NCBI GenBank assembly: GCA_029204225.1
Contig: CM055096.1
Span: forward strand, 76,973,024-77,037,023
Length of the DNA stretch: 64,000 nt
Source of the DNA: Diphasiastrum complanatum
Taxonomy: Eukaryota > Streptophyta > Lycopodiopsida > Lycopodiales > Lycopodiaceae
Reading direction: 5' to 3'
Shown here: piece by piece, positions 45,490-57,839 of the stretch
Layout: the number at the start of each line of letters is the position of its first letter
How positions within the stretch are numbered: position 1 is the stretch's first letter
The notes under the pieces: model-generated
The model's input: only the letters and a program-made list of their open reading frames with translations
What the model was told of the DNA's origin: nothing
Database searches by the model: none
Translations under genes and position numbers: made by a program

Positions 45490-46300
45490 GGTTACCTCCA
45501 GCCTGAAGAAGGTTTCCCTTTTGGACCCTCTTGCAAGTTTGCAAATTGATGGTGTTTTTCTTTACCTTCCAAAATCATATTTATTTGGTTCTGCAATGTG
45601 TGTCCAAATACTTCAATTTTTTCGACATAGACGTGGAGAGGAGGCAAGACTCTGCATTTAATTGATCGCTTTGAAGGTGGTTTCAACAAAGCAACAAATT
45701 TTGCATCATGATTGATATGGCAGTTGATCTAGAGTCCAATAGAAATGGGTGCCAAAAAATTAACAGAAGGAAGGCTCCAAAGTTTATAGAATGACTTGGC
45801 ATATTTAAATTCAATTATACGAATAGGTACCAGGGGTACTTGGCAGCTTTTGGATTGGCCAAATTCAAAGGCAGATTGGTTGTCTACTTCACAGATTTCT
45901 TGAGAGAAAGATTCCAACTGAGACGCACTATCATCACCAAGATCTTCTGTAAAGATCAAGTGATGAGGTGAGGTAGGGGGTTCAGTAAAGGTAGGGGTAT
46001 CAACAGAAAGGTCACCATTTTTTTTTTCCAAACAAGCAAAAATCTTCCGAATATGTAAATTGTAGAAAATTTCTTCAGCATCAATACGTTCAGCATAGTT
46101 AGAGAGATCCAAATAGATTTTTTAACCATGCTTAACATTTTCTTCTTTTTAATGAAATCCATATATAGTTTGATCCAATCCATAGTAGTCATCAAGTCGA
46201 CAAGGCAAAAGATCTTATCATCATGTCCAACAGCATCACAAGTAGCATTATCATAAGAAGTAATGAGTTTGTGAACACCAACAGCTTTCTTCATGCAACA
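45490..46300 (-). other. Unassigned coding-like region
   Basis: Overlapping minus-strand frames (46,294-45,956; 46,112-45,729; 45,689-45,492) read in series, e.g. CDAVGHDDKIFCLVDLMTTM and LSNYAERIDAEEIFYNLHIR. This looks like one decayed protein of about 250 residues broken by frameshifts. No family or motif was recognised; a retroelement gag-like origin is possible. Confidence 0.3.
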
Positions 46301-47214
46301 AATGACAGTCTGAACAAAAGGTTAGGAGGAGAAAGGGGCTCCCCATAACCAAGGGTTTGGTACTACCTCGGCCAAAAGGAAGTCGGGTTGGCATCTTAAA
46401 GAGGCGCTTTGAGAGAGTAACAGAACATCACATAGTCCCTCTTGACAAGTCAAGACCAAATCCTTTGAACCCTTCAATTTATAGCATAATAGGTTATAAA
46501 AAAGCCGTATAAAGTCTCACAGTACAGAGTACCAGAAAGTGAAGCAAGTTTTAGGACACCCAGTTGTTACCTGCCACCATCTCACAAAACAAAACCGCTC
46601 GAGTTAGCTAAGTGAGGAAGACATCCATGTCTGAAACAAGATTCACTACTTTATTAGCATGTTTGCAATTACAAATAATACATCCAATCTTCCCTATCAT
46701 GTGTTTTTTAAATAGCAACACATTTTGCCCTTTAACGAAACTGTATCAAGGCAGATGCCATACTGATCAGTACAAGAGCAAAAACAAATGTATTCAGTTC
46801 TTATAATAAATATCAACACGTAAGAAGCTATCTAGCCATGCACAAGTAAAAAGAGTCATGAATTTGACCGCAGTGCTAGGTACTAGAGCAGTTCCATGCC
46901 ATACTAGCCCCATAGATATCCCATGTAACCTTGGGAATCTATGCACTTAAAGGCTTGGGCAAATCCATCCCATTCAAGCACGTCAAAATCAAACTCTGCA
47001 AATATCCCTAGCATTACTTATACAACTGCATCACTATCATTTTTATTAAAAAAACCTGGGAACCTTGCAACAGACCACAATAAAAAAGTTTTGCAGTGTG
47101 GAACGTAAATGCTTTTCCGGTTGATACGTTCAAAAAAATTTATTTTCGTAATAAGTGCCGCTACCAACGTTTTAGAGAGCAATACTCCAGTGTTGGATGA
47201 TATTGTCATAAAAC
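46300..47214. other. Intergenic DNA, nothing recognised
   Basis: AT-rich sequence without ORFs of note. Confidence 0.5.
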
Positions 47215-47510
47215 AGTGGGGTCATGAGCACAACGAAAGCTCGAGGATTGGAGTGCGGCGTGTAGGAACGGAAACACAACAGTTAGCAGTAGAATTATTC
47301 AAGTAGAAGAATTCATTCAGAATGCGCAAATGAACGACACAGTATTGAGACAAAAATTGCACGGTGGGGACGTGAGCGCAGCGGAAGCTCGAGGATTGGA
47401 GTGCGACGTGTAGGAATGGAAACGCAACAGTTAGCAGCAGAATTATTTAAGTAGAAGAATTCATATAGAATGCACAAATGAATGACACAGTAGTGAGACA
47501 AAAATTGCAC
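47215..47510. repeat. Tandem duplication, 2 x 148 bp
   Basis: Units 47,215-47,362 and 47,363-47,510, each containing AGCTCGAGGATTGGAGTGCG and ending GACAAAAATTGCAC. About a dozen differences between units. Confidence 0.9.
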
Positions 47511-47824
47511 TCTGATTAATATCAACAATGAGTACAATAGCTTGAAGTAATAACTTCAACTTCCTGAGCGTGATAACGCTGGCTATAGAAAACTTTGTTT
47601 GAAAGAGAAATTCAATTAACCCTTACATAGCTTGATTCAGCTAGTATATATATATTTACAAGTAGAAAAATATCTTATGCCTTAATAGCCATTTACTCCA
47701 GTTTTGCATCTATACAAAGTTGGTAACCACCCTTAGGATATTTGTTTCTCCCGTTGTTTTAGGGTTAATGATAAGTTGGCGACATTGGTTTGCCCACATA
47801 AATCAAACGTGAAAAACCCAAAAA

Positions 47825-48235
47825 ACCCGAAGGTGCCCTTAGAATGAAGGTACGCAAATCCTGAAGGTGCCCTTAGACTTAAGGTATGTAGATCACGAAG
47901 GCGCCCTTAGACTGAAGGTAGCGAAGAAGGCGAAAAAGCCGAAAAACTTAAAATGGTTTTTAAGTCATTTGGGCCAGTGTGAGGCTTTTTTCGCGAAGGC
48001 AAAAAGGGCGAAAAAGCAAAAGGTGCCTTAAGAATGGTTTCTAAGGCATTTTGGCCACTTTGTCCAGAAATGGTTTCTAAGTCATTCTGGCCAGTGTGTC
48101 GCATTTTTCGAGAAGGCAAAAAGACGAAGAAGGCAGAAAAAGCAAAGGTGCAGCATTCTGGCCACTTGGCCACTGTGTCGCATTTTTTGCGAAGGTGCGA
48201 AAAAGCTGAAGTTGCCTAGAAATGGTTAAAGAAAA
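47825..48235. repeat. Degenerate GAAGGTGCCCTTAGA repeats
   Basis: Three 34-35-bp units at 47,825, 47,859 and 47,894, followed by looser repeats of GGTTTCTAAGTCATT, CTGGCCAGTGTG and GCGAAAAAGC words. Apparent ORFs on the minus strand come from these repeats. Confidence 0.7.
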
Positions 48236-48964
48236 AAAATCTTTAAAGAAAAAATGTGAAGGTCCGAAAACATGTAGTCGGCCTTCGGTTTTCAGGATGC
48301 TCATTACTTGAATGATTTGCTTAAGGCTGAGCATAAAAAATCTAACAGATACTACCTTCCATATAACTTCATAGAACTTCATACCTTAATGCAAGGTGAG
48401 GTGAGTTCTTGTGAGCTACCCATACTTCCATTGAACAAAAACCCTGCTAACGTACTACCGATTCAAAACCACAAGTGCTGGATTAACGGTAGTGCAACCT
48501 CTATCATGTAGTATCATTAGTTTACAACGTTGTTTAAACACAAGTATAATCATATCAGTTTCTAGCCCACTTGCTTATAGAATGTAGAAAGTAGTAAAGT
48601 AAAAGTGTTGCTCATACATCCAGAAAGGTGTAGTTATCAGACACCTGCATACGTTATGCTTACCTTCCAACCTAACCACATGTATCATATGTTTATTAGA
48701 GCACAAATACTTTACGTATTGCTTTTGTAGAAGCCATCAAGTAAAGGAATGAGCAAAAACATAATGGGTAGCCTACTACGAAAGGTCTTCGTAGAGGCAT
48801 ACATAAGCATCATCTATGCTTCCATACTAGTGATGAACCGTGGGCAACAAGGAGGTCCATTGCACTTCAAGTGTTTACCATTTCTGAGAAGATGCACTCA
48901 AAAAAATGCGTGGAACCAGTCCATCACACATCTAACCGTAAGTGCATGCCATGTGCTTAAAAAT

Positions 48965-49495
48965 GTGTAGTATATGGAGTTGACCCATTGCCCTACTAAA
49001 GCGCACCAAAAGCACAATACTACCATGCTCCAATCCTCAAGAAGCAATAGTAGAGAGCGCGGATAGTGATCAATCAGAGTGCGCTAGCAATATACAAAAA
49101 AGTGGGTATTATATGGAGCTGACCAATCGCACTACTGAAGCGCACCAACAACGCATTACTACCATGCTTCAATCCTCATGAAGCAATAGTAGAAGGCGCA
49201 GATAGTGTTCAATCCTGGCAGTACACATAAAAGTACGTAGTATATGGAGCTGACCAATCGCACTACTGGAGCGCACCAACAACGCATTAATACCACGCTT
49301 CAATCCTCATGAAGCAATAGTAAAAGGCGCAGATAGTGTTCAATCATAATGTGCTGGCAGTATAAAAGTGTGTAGTATATGGAGCTGACCCATCCCACTA
49401 CTGAAGCACACCAACAACGCATTAATACCACGCTTCAATCCTTATGAAGCAATAGTAGAAGGTGTGTGTACTGCTCAATCAAAATGCGTTGGCCA
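48965..49495. repeat. Tandem repeat, four units of 131-139 bp
   Basis: The anchor ATATGGAG falls at 48,972, 49,111, 49,242 and 49,377. Each unit holds GCGCACCAACAACGCATTA and CAATCCTCATGAAGCAATAG. Units 2-4 are most alike. Short, satellite-like array. Confidence 0.9.
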
Positions 49496-49499
49496 ACGG

Positions 49500-50250
49500 C
49501 CTATCAAACTTCAAAAAGTGGTATCACATATGTATGAATCAACCAACAATGCCATTGTGATTGTTCACTATCTAAACAAAGTGAAGAAGTAAAACATCAT
49601 ACCTGTACTATCGTTTATTGTAGCTTTCGAGATATCATCCACTCGTAATTGCTTCCAACAACGTATAATGGAAGCAAGAGCATAGTGTCAATCTATGCTG
49701 ATCAAGATAACATGTAAGCTTAATCCCTTTCCATCATAGCAACCAAATGCTACTCCTTTGATGCATACGATCATTCAAGCAAGCAGATCACAACTCCCTT
49801 ACCTTGCTCTGTAGTAACTTCCAATCGAATACTCTTCCACAAAGCTTTTACAGGTATCCTCTCGTTCAAGCAAAGATGGCAACAATAGAGAAGCCAGCCA
49901 AGAGAGCAAAAGCAAGAGAGAGAAGGAGAGAGCAAGAAGAGTGAAACTTAGGGTTGTAGTGCTCTTCCCTTTTATAAAACACCAGTCCCCTTTGGTGCAC
50001 CAGGTATTAGAAGATACTAATCGTTAGATTGAATCCCTATCATGTGCATTGATCACAACCATTCATTGAGAACCAAGTTTCCCACCAAAAGACTTAGAAG
50101 TTTTTTCAAAAACAATTTTCTTATTTGAGGCCATGTTACTAAGTTAAGCATAATAAGACATTTTTGTTGGTAAAGTATCATAAGGAAGAAGTCTCTATTT
50201 GTGACGTTTTGAAAACTAATTGATATTTTACAAAAATATAGTAGAGTCCA
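49500..50250. other. Intergenic DNA, nothing recognised
   Basis: A TTATAAAA word at about 49,972 beside a purine-rich stretch could be a decayed promoter, but no gene follows it. Confidence 0.35.
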
Positions 50251-50251
50251 T

Positions 50252-50278
50252 GAGAGAGAGAGAGAGAGAGAGAGAGAG
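50252..50278. repeat. (GA)n microsatellite
   Basis: About 13 GA units. Confidence 0.95.
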
Positions 50279-50576
50279 TTGCAGAGAGGGCAGAAGCAGC
50301 AAAAGAGGGCATTTGATCAGAGGAGTGGGCAGCCGATCAAAGGAGAGAGCTTTTTCAAGTGATTGATGGTGAGTGACTTGACTCTATGCATGCATTCTAC
50401 AAGTTTGAGCTTTCATGGATTTACAGCAATGGCTCTCCAATGATGTTTTGGTCAACATCAATCTCTCTCCAACAATGTTCTGGTTGGTAGAGATCTCTCA
50501 CGATAAATGTCTTTGCAAAGATCAACAGATCTGTGAAATCACAGCCAGCAGAAAATGGGCAATGAGGAAATTATTT

Positions 50577-50636
50577 TTTGCCCTGCACGCCTCCATTTTC
50601 CCCAGCGTGCAGGGAAATGGAGGCGTGCAGGGCAAA
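50577..50636. repeat. Perfect 22-bp hairpin
   Basis: Arms 50,577-50,598 and 50,615-50,636 are exact inverted copies (contain CCCTGCACGCCTCC) around a 16-nt loop that carries a further GCGTGCAGGG. GC-rich stem in AT-rich DNA. Confidence 0.85.
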
Positions 50637-51373
50637 TAAAATTTGCTCTGCTACGCGAGGATGAGGCACTATTGTGCTCTTGGTTTGACATTTATTTTCA
50701 TCGCAAGATTTGCAAGATATTGAGATAAGCCAGAACCACCATTGTTAATAACCTTTGTCAAGCAACACCGGGTCACTACTCCTATTTCAGTTCACTCACC
50801 CTCTTAAACAAACAATCAGTTGAACCAATTTAATTCAAAACGGTTTGTTTCTAGCCCATGTACCATGAATATTTTTTTTTATTCAAGCTCATCTACCCTG
50901 TGAGATAAGACTTGGTTTTCATTTCTATTTGTCCCAATTTCGTAAAGTTGTGTGTTTATTGCCCATAGACTGCAGGTTGAGATCCGGATAGGTTGTCGCA
51001 ACATAACAATCCATAGATGAGCTCAACTGCGAGGATGGCATAGTTTTGGATCTCCTGGTAGGCACATGTACTTCGGTTCAGACTGCACGAAAGGCAAGTG
51101 TCCATATTTTTGGTATGGACAATAACATGGAATGTGTTTCATGGTTGAAAGAAAACAGAGGTGAGAAATTTTTAAACGGTACTCATTGTTTAGAGTTCAA
51201 TTTATGTACACAAACTTGTGATGACCATAATATTGCACATAAACTTATACATAATTTATACTTCTGCAGGTCTAGAGCCCGTGGAAGCCATTAGGAGGCT
51301 TATAGTTTGTTCGGGAAATTTTAAGAATGGTTATGTGTGTCTACAAACACACACAATATTACGCGCACGCGCC

Positions 51374-51400
<27 letters not shown>
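51374..51400. repeat. (CA)n microsatellite
   Basis: About 13 CA units. Confidence 0.95.
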
Positions 51401-51404
<4 letters not shown>

Positions 51405-51699
51405 TGGCTGCATGCTCACAACATCATTTGATATAAAAATCTCAAGGAATCAATAGAGCCACTTTCCCTACATGCCTGTGAAGAATTGCCAAAAATTGAC
51501 AAATCTAGCTTGGTAAAAAACCTGGATTCCACACATGTGAAGCCAAGATGCCACGAGGAAATCCACTCCTAATGTAGGTTAGGTCAAGTCCATAGGGTTG
51601 TTTATGTCATTTTGGTAGTGCTTCCTGGTTTATAGGATCTAAATCCTAGATTTAAGGTGAAAATTTGACCAACTAGCTATCTACCAAGCATGACTCTAG

Positions 51700-52970
51700 G
51701 AAATAGACTAGGGTTTGTGATGCCACAAAAATGTTAAATATTGAATATCAACATAAATATGGCATGATATACTCGAAAATGAAGATATGAGCTGGTTAAG
51801 TATAAATCATGAAGAGGCCTAAGTCATTTTTCGGGAATATATCTCCTAAGTACTTGCCTTGTAATTAAGGGCAAGACCTTTAAAAGGAAAAGACATTGCC
51901 TTGGATAACCTTTACTAGGTCGTCCATACGAAATGACTAGATATGAAGAGACATGTTAAACTAGAATAACTTTAACTCATAGTTAAGTATACCTCCTATG
52001 GTATAGTTGAACGTATTTTCAGTCTAATTGTTAACTAGACCCTTTCGTGGGAGTGACGCACCTATTGTTTTAGAGGTGTGTTTGTTCGTCCCGTAGAACA
52101 TATATTCAGTCTCGATCATCGAGAGAGAAGAGTTTATGCTTATGTAAGAGATTGAAGAAGTGAATAGAGTTATGTGAGTTAGTCTCTCTTATCTCTGTTC
52201 TCCGCACTGTTGAGTGTGAGTGATCTTGAGTCTGCTAACAATCTCTAACGCATTTCATGAATCACTCTCTAATCAGACAGACGCTCTAGTGCATTACAGT
52301 CATTTGATGTGTATCCGTAAAGCATGCTCTAAAAGAACTGTCTTAAAACCATCTTATTCGTCTGTCGCAAATACTTTCTTTTCGGCACTCGAATAACGAC
52401 TATCTTTGGTACAGTCTAGCACGATCATTGAATAAAGCTGTATGTATACATATGAGATGACAGTCCTTGTCTGAAGAACCGAGTCTTTGATCTGTTTTCC
52501 TGATTGGCGTTGACATAAGTTTCTAACGTGCTCTAAAACTCTTCGTGTTCTTTAGCCATTAAGTTGGGCTTTAGTTGTTGAGGACTTCTGTTTAGAAATG
52601 AATAAGTTCGCGAACGCGATTAATTAATTGTCTACACAGTTGCGAATACATCGAACAATTCTCAATTCTCTATTGACACCTTAATCAACCAGAGTGTAGT
52701 CCTGCTGTACTACTCTGATAACATCTCATCTGTAGAACGTGCTTCATTCAATTCGATAGAGGCCAGATTGTTGTTCTAAATTTATTAACACTACCCATCC
52801 CAAACATAAGTAATACTGGTCACTTTTTAATGTCTGTTGACACCCAGAATAACACTCAAAACCACTTGTCATAAATTGTACCAAAAACATAACTTTCTAC
52901 TAACGTTGTCCTCTGTGGGAACGACATTATTTATTATTAACCCTGTTGGTATAGTACGACATATACCAAT
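51700..52970 (+). repeat. Probable 5' LTR of the plus-strand Gypsy element (end only)
   Basis: This DNA lies directly before a primer-binding site and ends in CATATACCA, as LTRs do. CCTCTGTGGGAACGA near 52,908 resembles the 3' LTR border region of Tat/Athila elements, and AATAAA at about 52,431 could be its poly(A) signal. No second LTR copy was found in the window, so the left border is a guess. Confidence 0.4.
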
Positions 52971-52972
52971 TT

Positions 52973-52992
52973 TTGGCGTCGTTGCTGGGGAT
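52973..52992 (+). other. Gypsy primer-binding site
   Basis: TTGGCGTCGTTGCTGGGGAT is two changes from the TGGCGCCGTTGCCGGGGA site of plant Athila/Tat elements. It fixes the start of the internal region. Confidence 0.75.
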
Positions 52993-53039
52993 AGTTTAGG
53001 AAAGTTATAAGAAATCTGACAAATCCATCTCCATCTCTA

Positions 53040-53642
53040 GTGTCATCAACTTCTAAAGTGGAAAAGCTTTGGAAGAGTAATATGGCTGACCTTAATAAAA
53101 AGTTTAATGACTTGAAAGTGCAGATCTCTGAAGTTGCAGATAAAAGACCAAAAGCGTCTTCTTCCAACTCAGGAATGTGGTGTACGAAATGTGGAACTTC
53201 TGGACACACTAAGAAAGACTACACTACTGTGAATGTCATATACATTGAAGATCATGCCCAGGAGGTACTTTTTATTTTTCAAAATGATGCGACTACTAAC
53301 TATGTACAGGGTACTGCAGCATCAGCCCAGCAGGACAGACTCAAGTTTGCACCGAGAAGACATAATCCTCCTGAATTTGTTGGACCAGCGAAATCTCAAA
53401 CCGCGACTAAACCAGTTTCGGGCAACTGCTACAACTATGGAGAGCCGGGACATTTTTCTCCTGACTGTCCTCAGCCGCGAAAGCCGATTGGTTATGTACC
53501 ATTATGGTCGAATTGCAGAGAGCCTGGCCACAAGTATTTTGACTTCCCTCAGCTGCAGAAGTCGCAACCCGAATATCAGTATGTAGCAACACCAGCTGCT
53601 GCAGACACGAAAGCGAAAGCTGCGATTGATGCTGTTGTGTAG
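53040..53642 (+). pseudogene. Gypsy gag C-terminal part with three damaged zinc knuckles
   Basis: 200 codons. Three CCHC-like knuckles: CTKCGTSGHTKKDY (last Cys is Tyr), CYNYGEPGHFSPDC (second Cys is Tyr) and NCREPGHKYFDF (only one of the cysteines kept). Each has lost at least one zinc ligand. The segment starts after a coiled-coil stretch SKVEKLWKSNMADLNKKFND. Confidence 0.75.
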
Positions 53643-53786
53643 AGAATTGACGTTATTGAAGGAAAACTGGCAAAGACAGAAGATCAGTCCTGGCCAAGTG
53701 ACATGGAGAAATTATTCAAAGTCACAACGAGAAGCAAAAGCTCCTCAAAACCTGATTAGAAATCTTTGACAAAGCGCTGAAAATCC

Positions 53787-54734
53787 TTGAAGAAGAAATC
53801 TTTTAGCAAAACAACGAACAAATCTACGACTAAAGAAGATCTCAAAGATGACCCTAACTATGACCGCGATGCTGCGAAGTTATTTGCAAAAGATATCTCG
53901 GCAGAAGCAAAGGAAATCATCAACGCTGAACTTCAAACAGCTACTACAGAGAAGGTGGTCACTTTTGAGGAAGAGGACGAAGAAATCGCGAAGACGAAAT
54001 TGTCTAGTGCTGTTATTGATAAACCAACCTCGAAATCGAAGACGAAAGAATATGACATCGTGACTGATATTGGATCCCTTTGTCCAAACATTACTTTTGA
54101 ACAGCTGTTGGCAGATAACACTTATTACAGAAAGCAACTAAAAGGCCTTTCTGTGTCCAAAAAGAAAAAAAAAAATTCTCTGCCAGATGCTGGTGTTTTG
54201 TCTATCGATTTAGGTGATCTTGGTGCACCTGAGATTGATATTACCATTGCAAGATGCCTGATCGAAAAAGTTTCAATTGACTCTGGTTCCAGTGTAAATA
54301 TAATAATAGAAGACACAGCTCATGCTTTGGGGCTGACTGACATTCAACCGACACAACGAAACATCAAGTTAGCTGATTCGACACGACAAAAACCTATTGG
54401 AGAACTGAAGGATGTCACTGTCTAAATTCAAGCCAAGCCATTCACAATGAATTTCATTGTTATCAAACCACTCGGTTTGTCATCTTATTCTGTGCTAATT
54501 ATTGGACGACCTTGGCTTTATCAATCAAACGCAAGTGTACATTGGAAATCCAAAGAGCTGAGATTTCAAACTGGTGAGACCAATAACCAAGGTAAGCCAA
54601 CAAAACAAATCATAACCTGGAGTCGTGACAAATATGAAGGTGAAACTCCTTTGTCCGACACCAGCTTTACATCAGAAGAATCTTCGTATGCCTTGAATAT
54701 TTTTCCCAATGAATCTGATATTGAAGTGCAATGA
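53787..54734 (+). pseudogene. Gypsy protease region
   Basis: Same frame as gag. A Lys/Glu-rich linker leads to IEKVSIDSGSSVNIIIED near 54,262-54,315, the retropepsin active site DSGS, then a TAA at 54,423-54,425 and FIVIKPLGLSSYSVLIIGRP, the second half of the fold with the conserved IIGRPWL. The stop splits the protease. Confidence 0.8.
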
Positions 54735-54735
54735 A

Positions 54736-56829
54736 TGTTACGAGAATGCTGATGACGAATAATTCTTCGATGCCTGCAATGCTAAAGCGGATGTTTCGTA
54801 TGAAGAAATTAACGTTGCAGACACAAACTCGAAAGAGTCTGACGATTCGAGTGATGAATCTGAACACAAATTTGGTAACAAGAACCAGGTTGACGACAAG
54901 AAAACATCTATGGAGTCAACCAAGCGCGAAATTCATGGCCATACCAAGGCCAGTATGACAGAAGATATCATATTGCCAGATTCTACTAAACTGATTGAAC
55001 TTGCACTTGGCCGATTTGTGCATGTTTCAAAGTCACTTAAAGAATCGAAGTTAGTGAAATTCACTAAACTATTGAAGGAGTATCAAGACGTTTTTGCCTG
55101 GTCGCTCGACGATTTGAGGGGTATACCTGCAGAATTCGGAGAGCACCGTATTGATCTTAAGGAAGATGTTGTACCTGTTCGACAGAGACAGTATCATCTC
55201 AATCCTAAGTACTCTCTCATGGTCAAAGACAAACTTAACAAGCACCTTAAGGCAGGTATAATCTATCCCGTCTTAAGTAGTGAATGGGTTTCACCCATTG
55301 TTGTCATCCCAAAGAAGAAGATTGGCAAAATACGAATATGCCACGATTTCCGCAAACTCAATGCTGCCACAAGGAAGGACCATCATCCTCTGTCTTTCAC
55401 TGATTCCATCCTAGATCAGGTTGCTGGTCAAGAGCGTTACAGTTTCTGTGATGGCTTTTCTGGATATAATCAGGTTGGAGTACAAACGGAGAATCGTTCA
55501 AAGACCACATTCACTACAGATTGGGGCACTTATGCCTACAACAAAATGCCCTTTGGTCTTTGTAACGCTCCAACGACTTTTCAGTGAATCATGATGTTAA
55601 TTTTTGCTGCCTTCCTGAGAACTTTTCTCGAAATATTTATTGATGATTTCTGTATATACAGTGATATAAAGACACAGCTGTAGAAGCTGAAATTAACATT
55701 GCAACGGTGTCGAGATACTTGTTTATTTCTTCATCCAGAGAAATGTTTTTTTGGTATGAAAGAAGGAATATTGCTCGGACATAGAATATCTAACAGAGGA
55801 ATAGAAGTCGCCAAAGATAAAGTCGAGCTTATAAAGAATCTCTAGATACCAACCAATTTACGTGAACTAAGAGCTTTCTTAGGACATGTCAGCTATTACC
55901 GGAGATTTATTCAAAATCATACTTCTATTGCTGTCTCTCTTACACATCTACTGAAGAAACAAGTGGAATACTTGTGGACGAATGAACAACAGAAAGCATT
56001 CGAAGATCTTAGACGAAGATTGATAAATGCTCCTATTCTGAGACCACCCAACTGGGCTATTTTATTTCACAGTTATGTGGATGTTTCTGCTTTTGCTATT
56101 GGCGTCTGTCTAAGCCAGAAGGACGACCAAAAGAAGGATTATTCTATCTACTATGCGAGTCGACAACTCAATGCATCGGAGAAGAATTATTCGGCTATAG
56201 AAAGGAAAGCACTTGGCATGATTTTCACTGTTAAAAAATTTCGGCATTACTTGCTGGGATATGCATTTATTTTTCATGTGGATCATTATGCTCTTAAGTA
56301 TCTTGTAAATAAACCAAATCTATCAGGACGAATTGCTCGATGGGTTCTACTTCTACAAGAATTCACTTATCAAGTAGAGCTTCGTCAAGAAAAATATCAT
56401 ACGAATGCTGATTATCTATCGCGACTCAGCACCGGAAAAACTGAAGACCCTATCAATGATGATTTTCCAAACGAACATTTATTTGAGATTTCATCTACAA
56501 ATTCGCTATATTCTGATATCATTACTAATCTCAAAAATCAGATATATCCGGATGGTTATGATTTGGAGCAAAAGACAGTTTTTCAATATAAGGTAGCACC
56601 TTATACAATTATTAACAATGTTCTGTACAAGCTTGGTGCTGACCATCAACTACGAAGATGTCTCGAAACTAAAGACATTAAAAAGGTCGTTTATGCCTTA
56701 TACTCAGAAGATGCTGGTGGACATTTTGCCTTGAAGAATACTATTGATAAGATATTGACTGTCAGGTATTGGTGGCCAACAATGTTCAAGGATGTGTCAA
56801 ACTTTATTCGTTCATGTGATCCATGCTAG
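54736..56829 (+). pseudogene. Gypsy RT and RNase H
   Basis: A single frame with internal stops at 55,585, near 55,681, near 55,843 and at 56,827. RT: LKEYQDVFAWSLDDLRGIPA, KKIGKIRICHDFRKLNAATR, YSFCDGFSGYNQVGV and MPFGLCNAPTTFQ, then after the TGA the catalytic FIDDFCIYSD. RNase H: VDVSAFAIGVCLSQKDD, YYASRQLNASEKNYSAIERK and HYLLGYAFIFHVDHYALKYL, ending YHTNADYLSRL. The TGA follows TTTQ where Arg (CGA) is usual. Confidence 0.9.
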
Positions 56830-57772
56830 AGATTTGGTAAGCCTACAAAAGCAATGAATTGGCCGTTGACACCAATCATGCCTCTTGCACCATTCGAGAA
56901 GTGGAAGATTGACTTTGTCGGTCCAATCAAACCTGTTACCCGAGATACGAAATGTCGTTATATTCTAGTTGCAATGGATTATGCTACAAAGAACGTTGAA
57001 GCAGAGGCGACGAAACGATGCGAAAACTGTCGCGACGTTCTTATTCAAAAGTATAATCACAAGATATGGTTGTCCACTCGAACTAGTAAGTGACCGAGGT
57101 ACACATTTTTTAAATGACACTATACGGTTGCTGACAACTTATTTCCTGATCAAACACAGAAAAACTACACCGTATAATCCAAAAGCAAATGGGTTGACAA
57201 AAAGAGCTAATGGAATTTTATGGAAGATCCTAATTAAAACTACTATTGCACATGCAACGGATTGGGATTAGAAACTACCATCAGTTCTATGGGCTTATTG
57301 CAACACAGAGAAAATCACGACAAAACAGACACCATATTTTCTTACGTATGGTATGCATCCTATTTTGCCAATTGAATTTGAGGTGAAAATCTTTCGTATT
57401 CAAGCTCAACGAACAGATGCAAAATGTATAAACGAAAGGTTGACTAATATTGAAGAACTAGCTGAAGCTCGTGAGACTTCACAAAAACCAACAAAGGAAA
57501 TCCATGAACAAAGAAAGAAGAAATATGACAGTCATATAAAAAAATGTGATCTTAAAGCTGATGATTATGCGCTGATATATGACAGTCGCCATCAAAAGTT
57601 CCCCGAAAAACTCCATATGCGATGGCTTGGACCTTATAAAGTCATAGAGGTGTTTGACAATAGTTCTGTGCAACTTCAATCACTTGAAGGTGAACTCTTA
57701 CCTACACGTATTAACGGGTCCAGACTGAAGAAAAACTACCTTGGCCAGTTTTTTATTCTTATTATTTTCTAG
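56640..57772 (+). pseudogene. Gypsy integrase
   Basis: HHCC finger AGGHFALKNTIDKILTVRYW ... CDPC then TAG (CAG expected), catalytic core PFEKWKIDFVGPIKPVTRD and YILVAMDYATKNVEAEA, a frameshift near 57,080, then ELVSDRGTHFLNDTI, HRKTTPYNPKANGLTKRANG with one more stop at 57,268, and the C-terminal GPYKVIEVFDNSSVQL domain ending 57,772. Confidence 0.88.
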
Positions 57773-57839
57773 TATTTTTTTGGAATTAATCACGAATTTT
57801 CTTTTATCTTTTCTAAAAATTTTCGTGACTTTTTGTTTT

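Noticed and set aside
47907-48382. Phe/Ser-rich minus-strand protein
   Set aside because: It arises from the GAAGGTGCC and GGTTTCTAAGTCATT repeats.
48965-49495. CRISPR-like repeat array
   Set aside because: The whole 131-139-bp unit is repeated, with no unique spacers, and the DNA is plant nuclear.
50577-50636. miRNA precursor
   Set aside because: The stem is only 22 bp, perfectly paired and without the mismatches and length usual for plant precursors.
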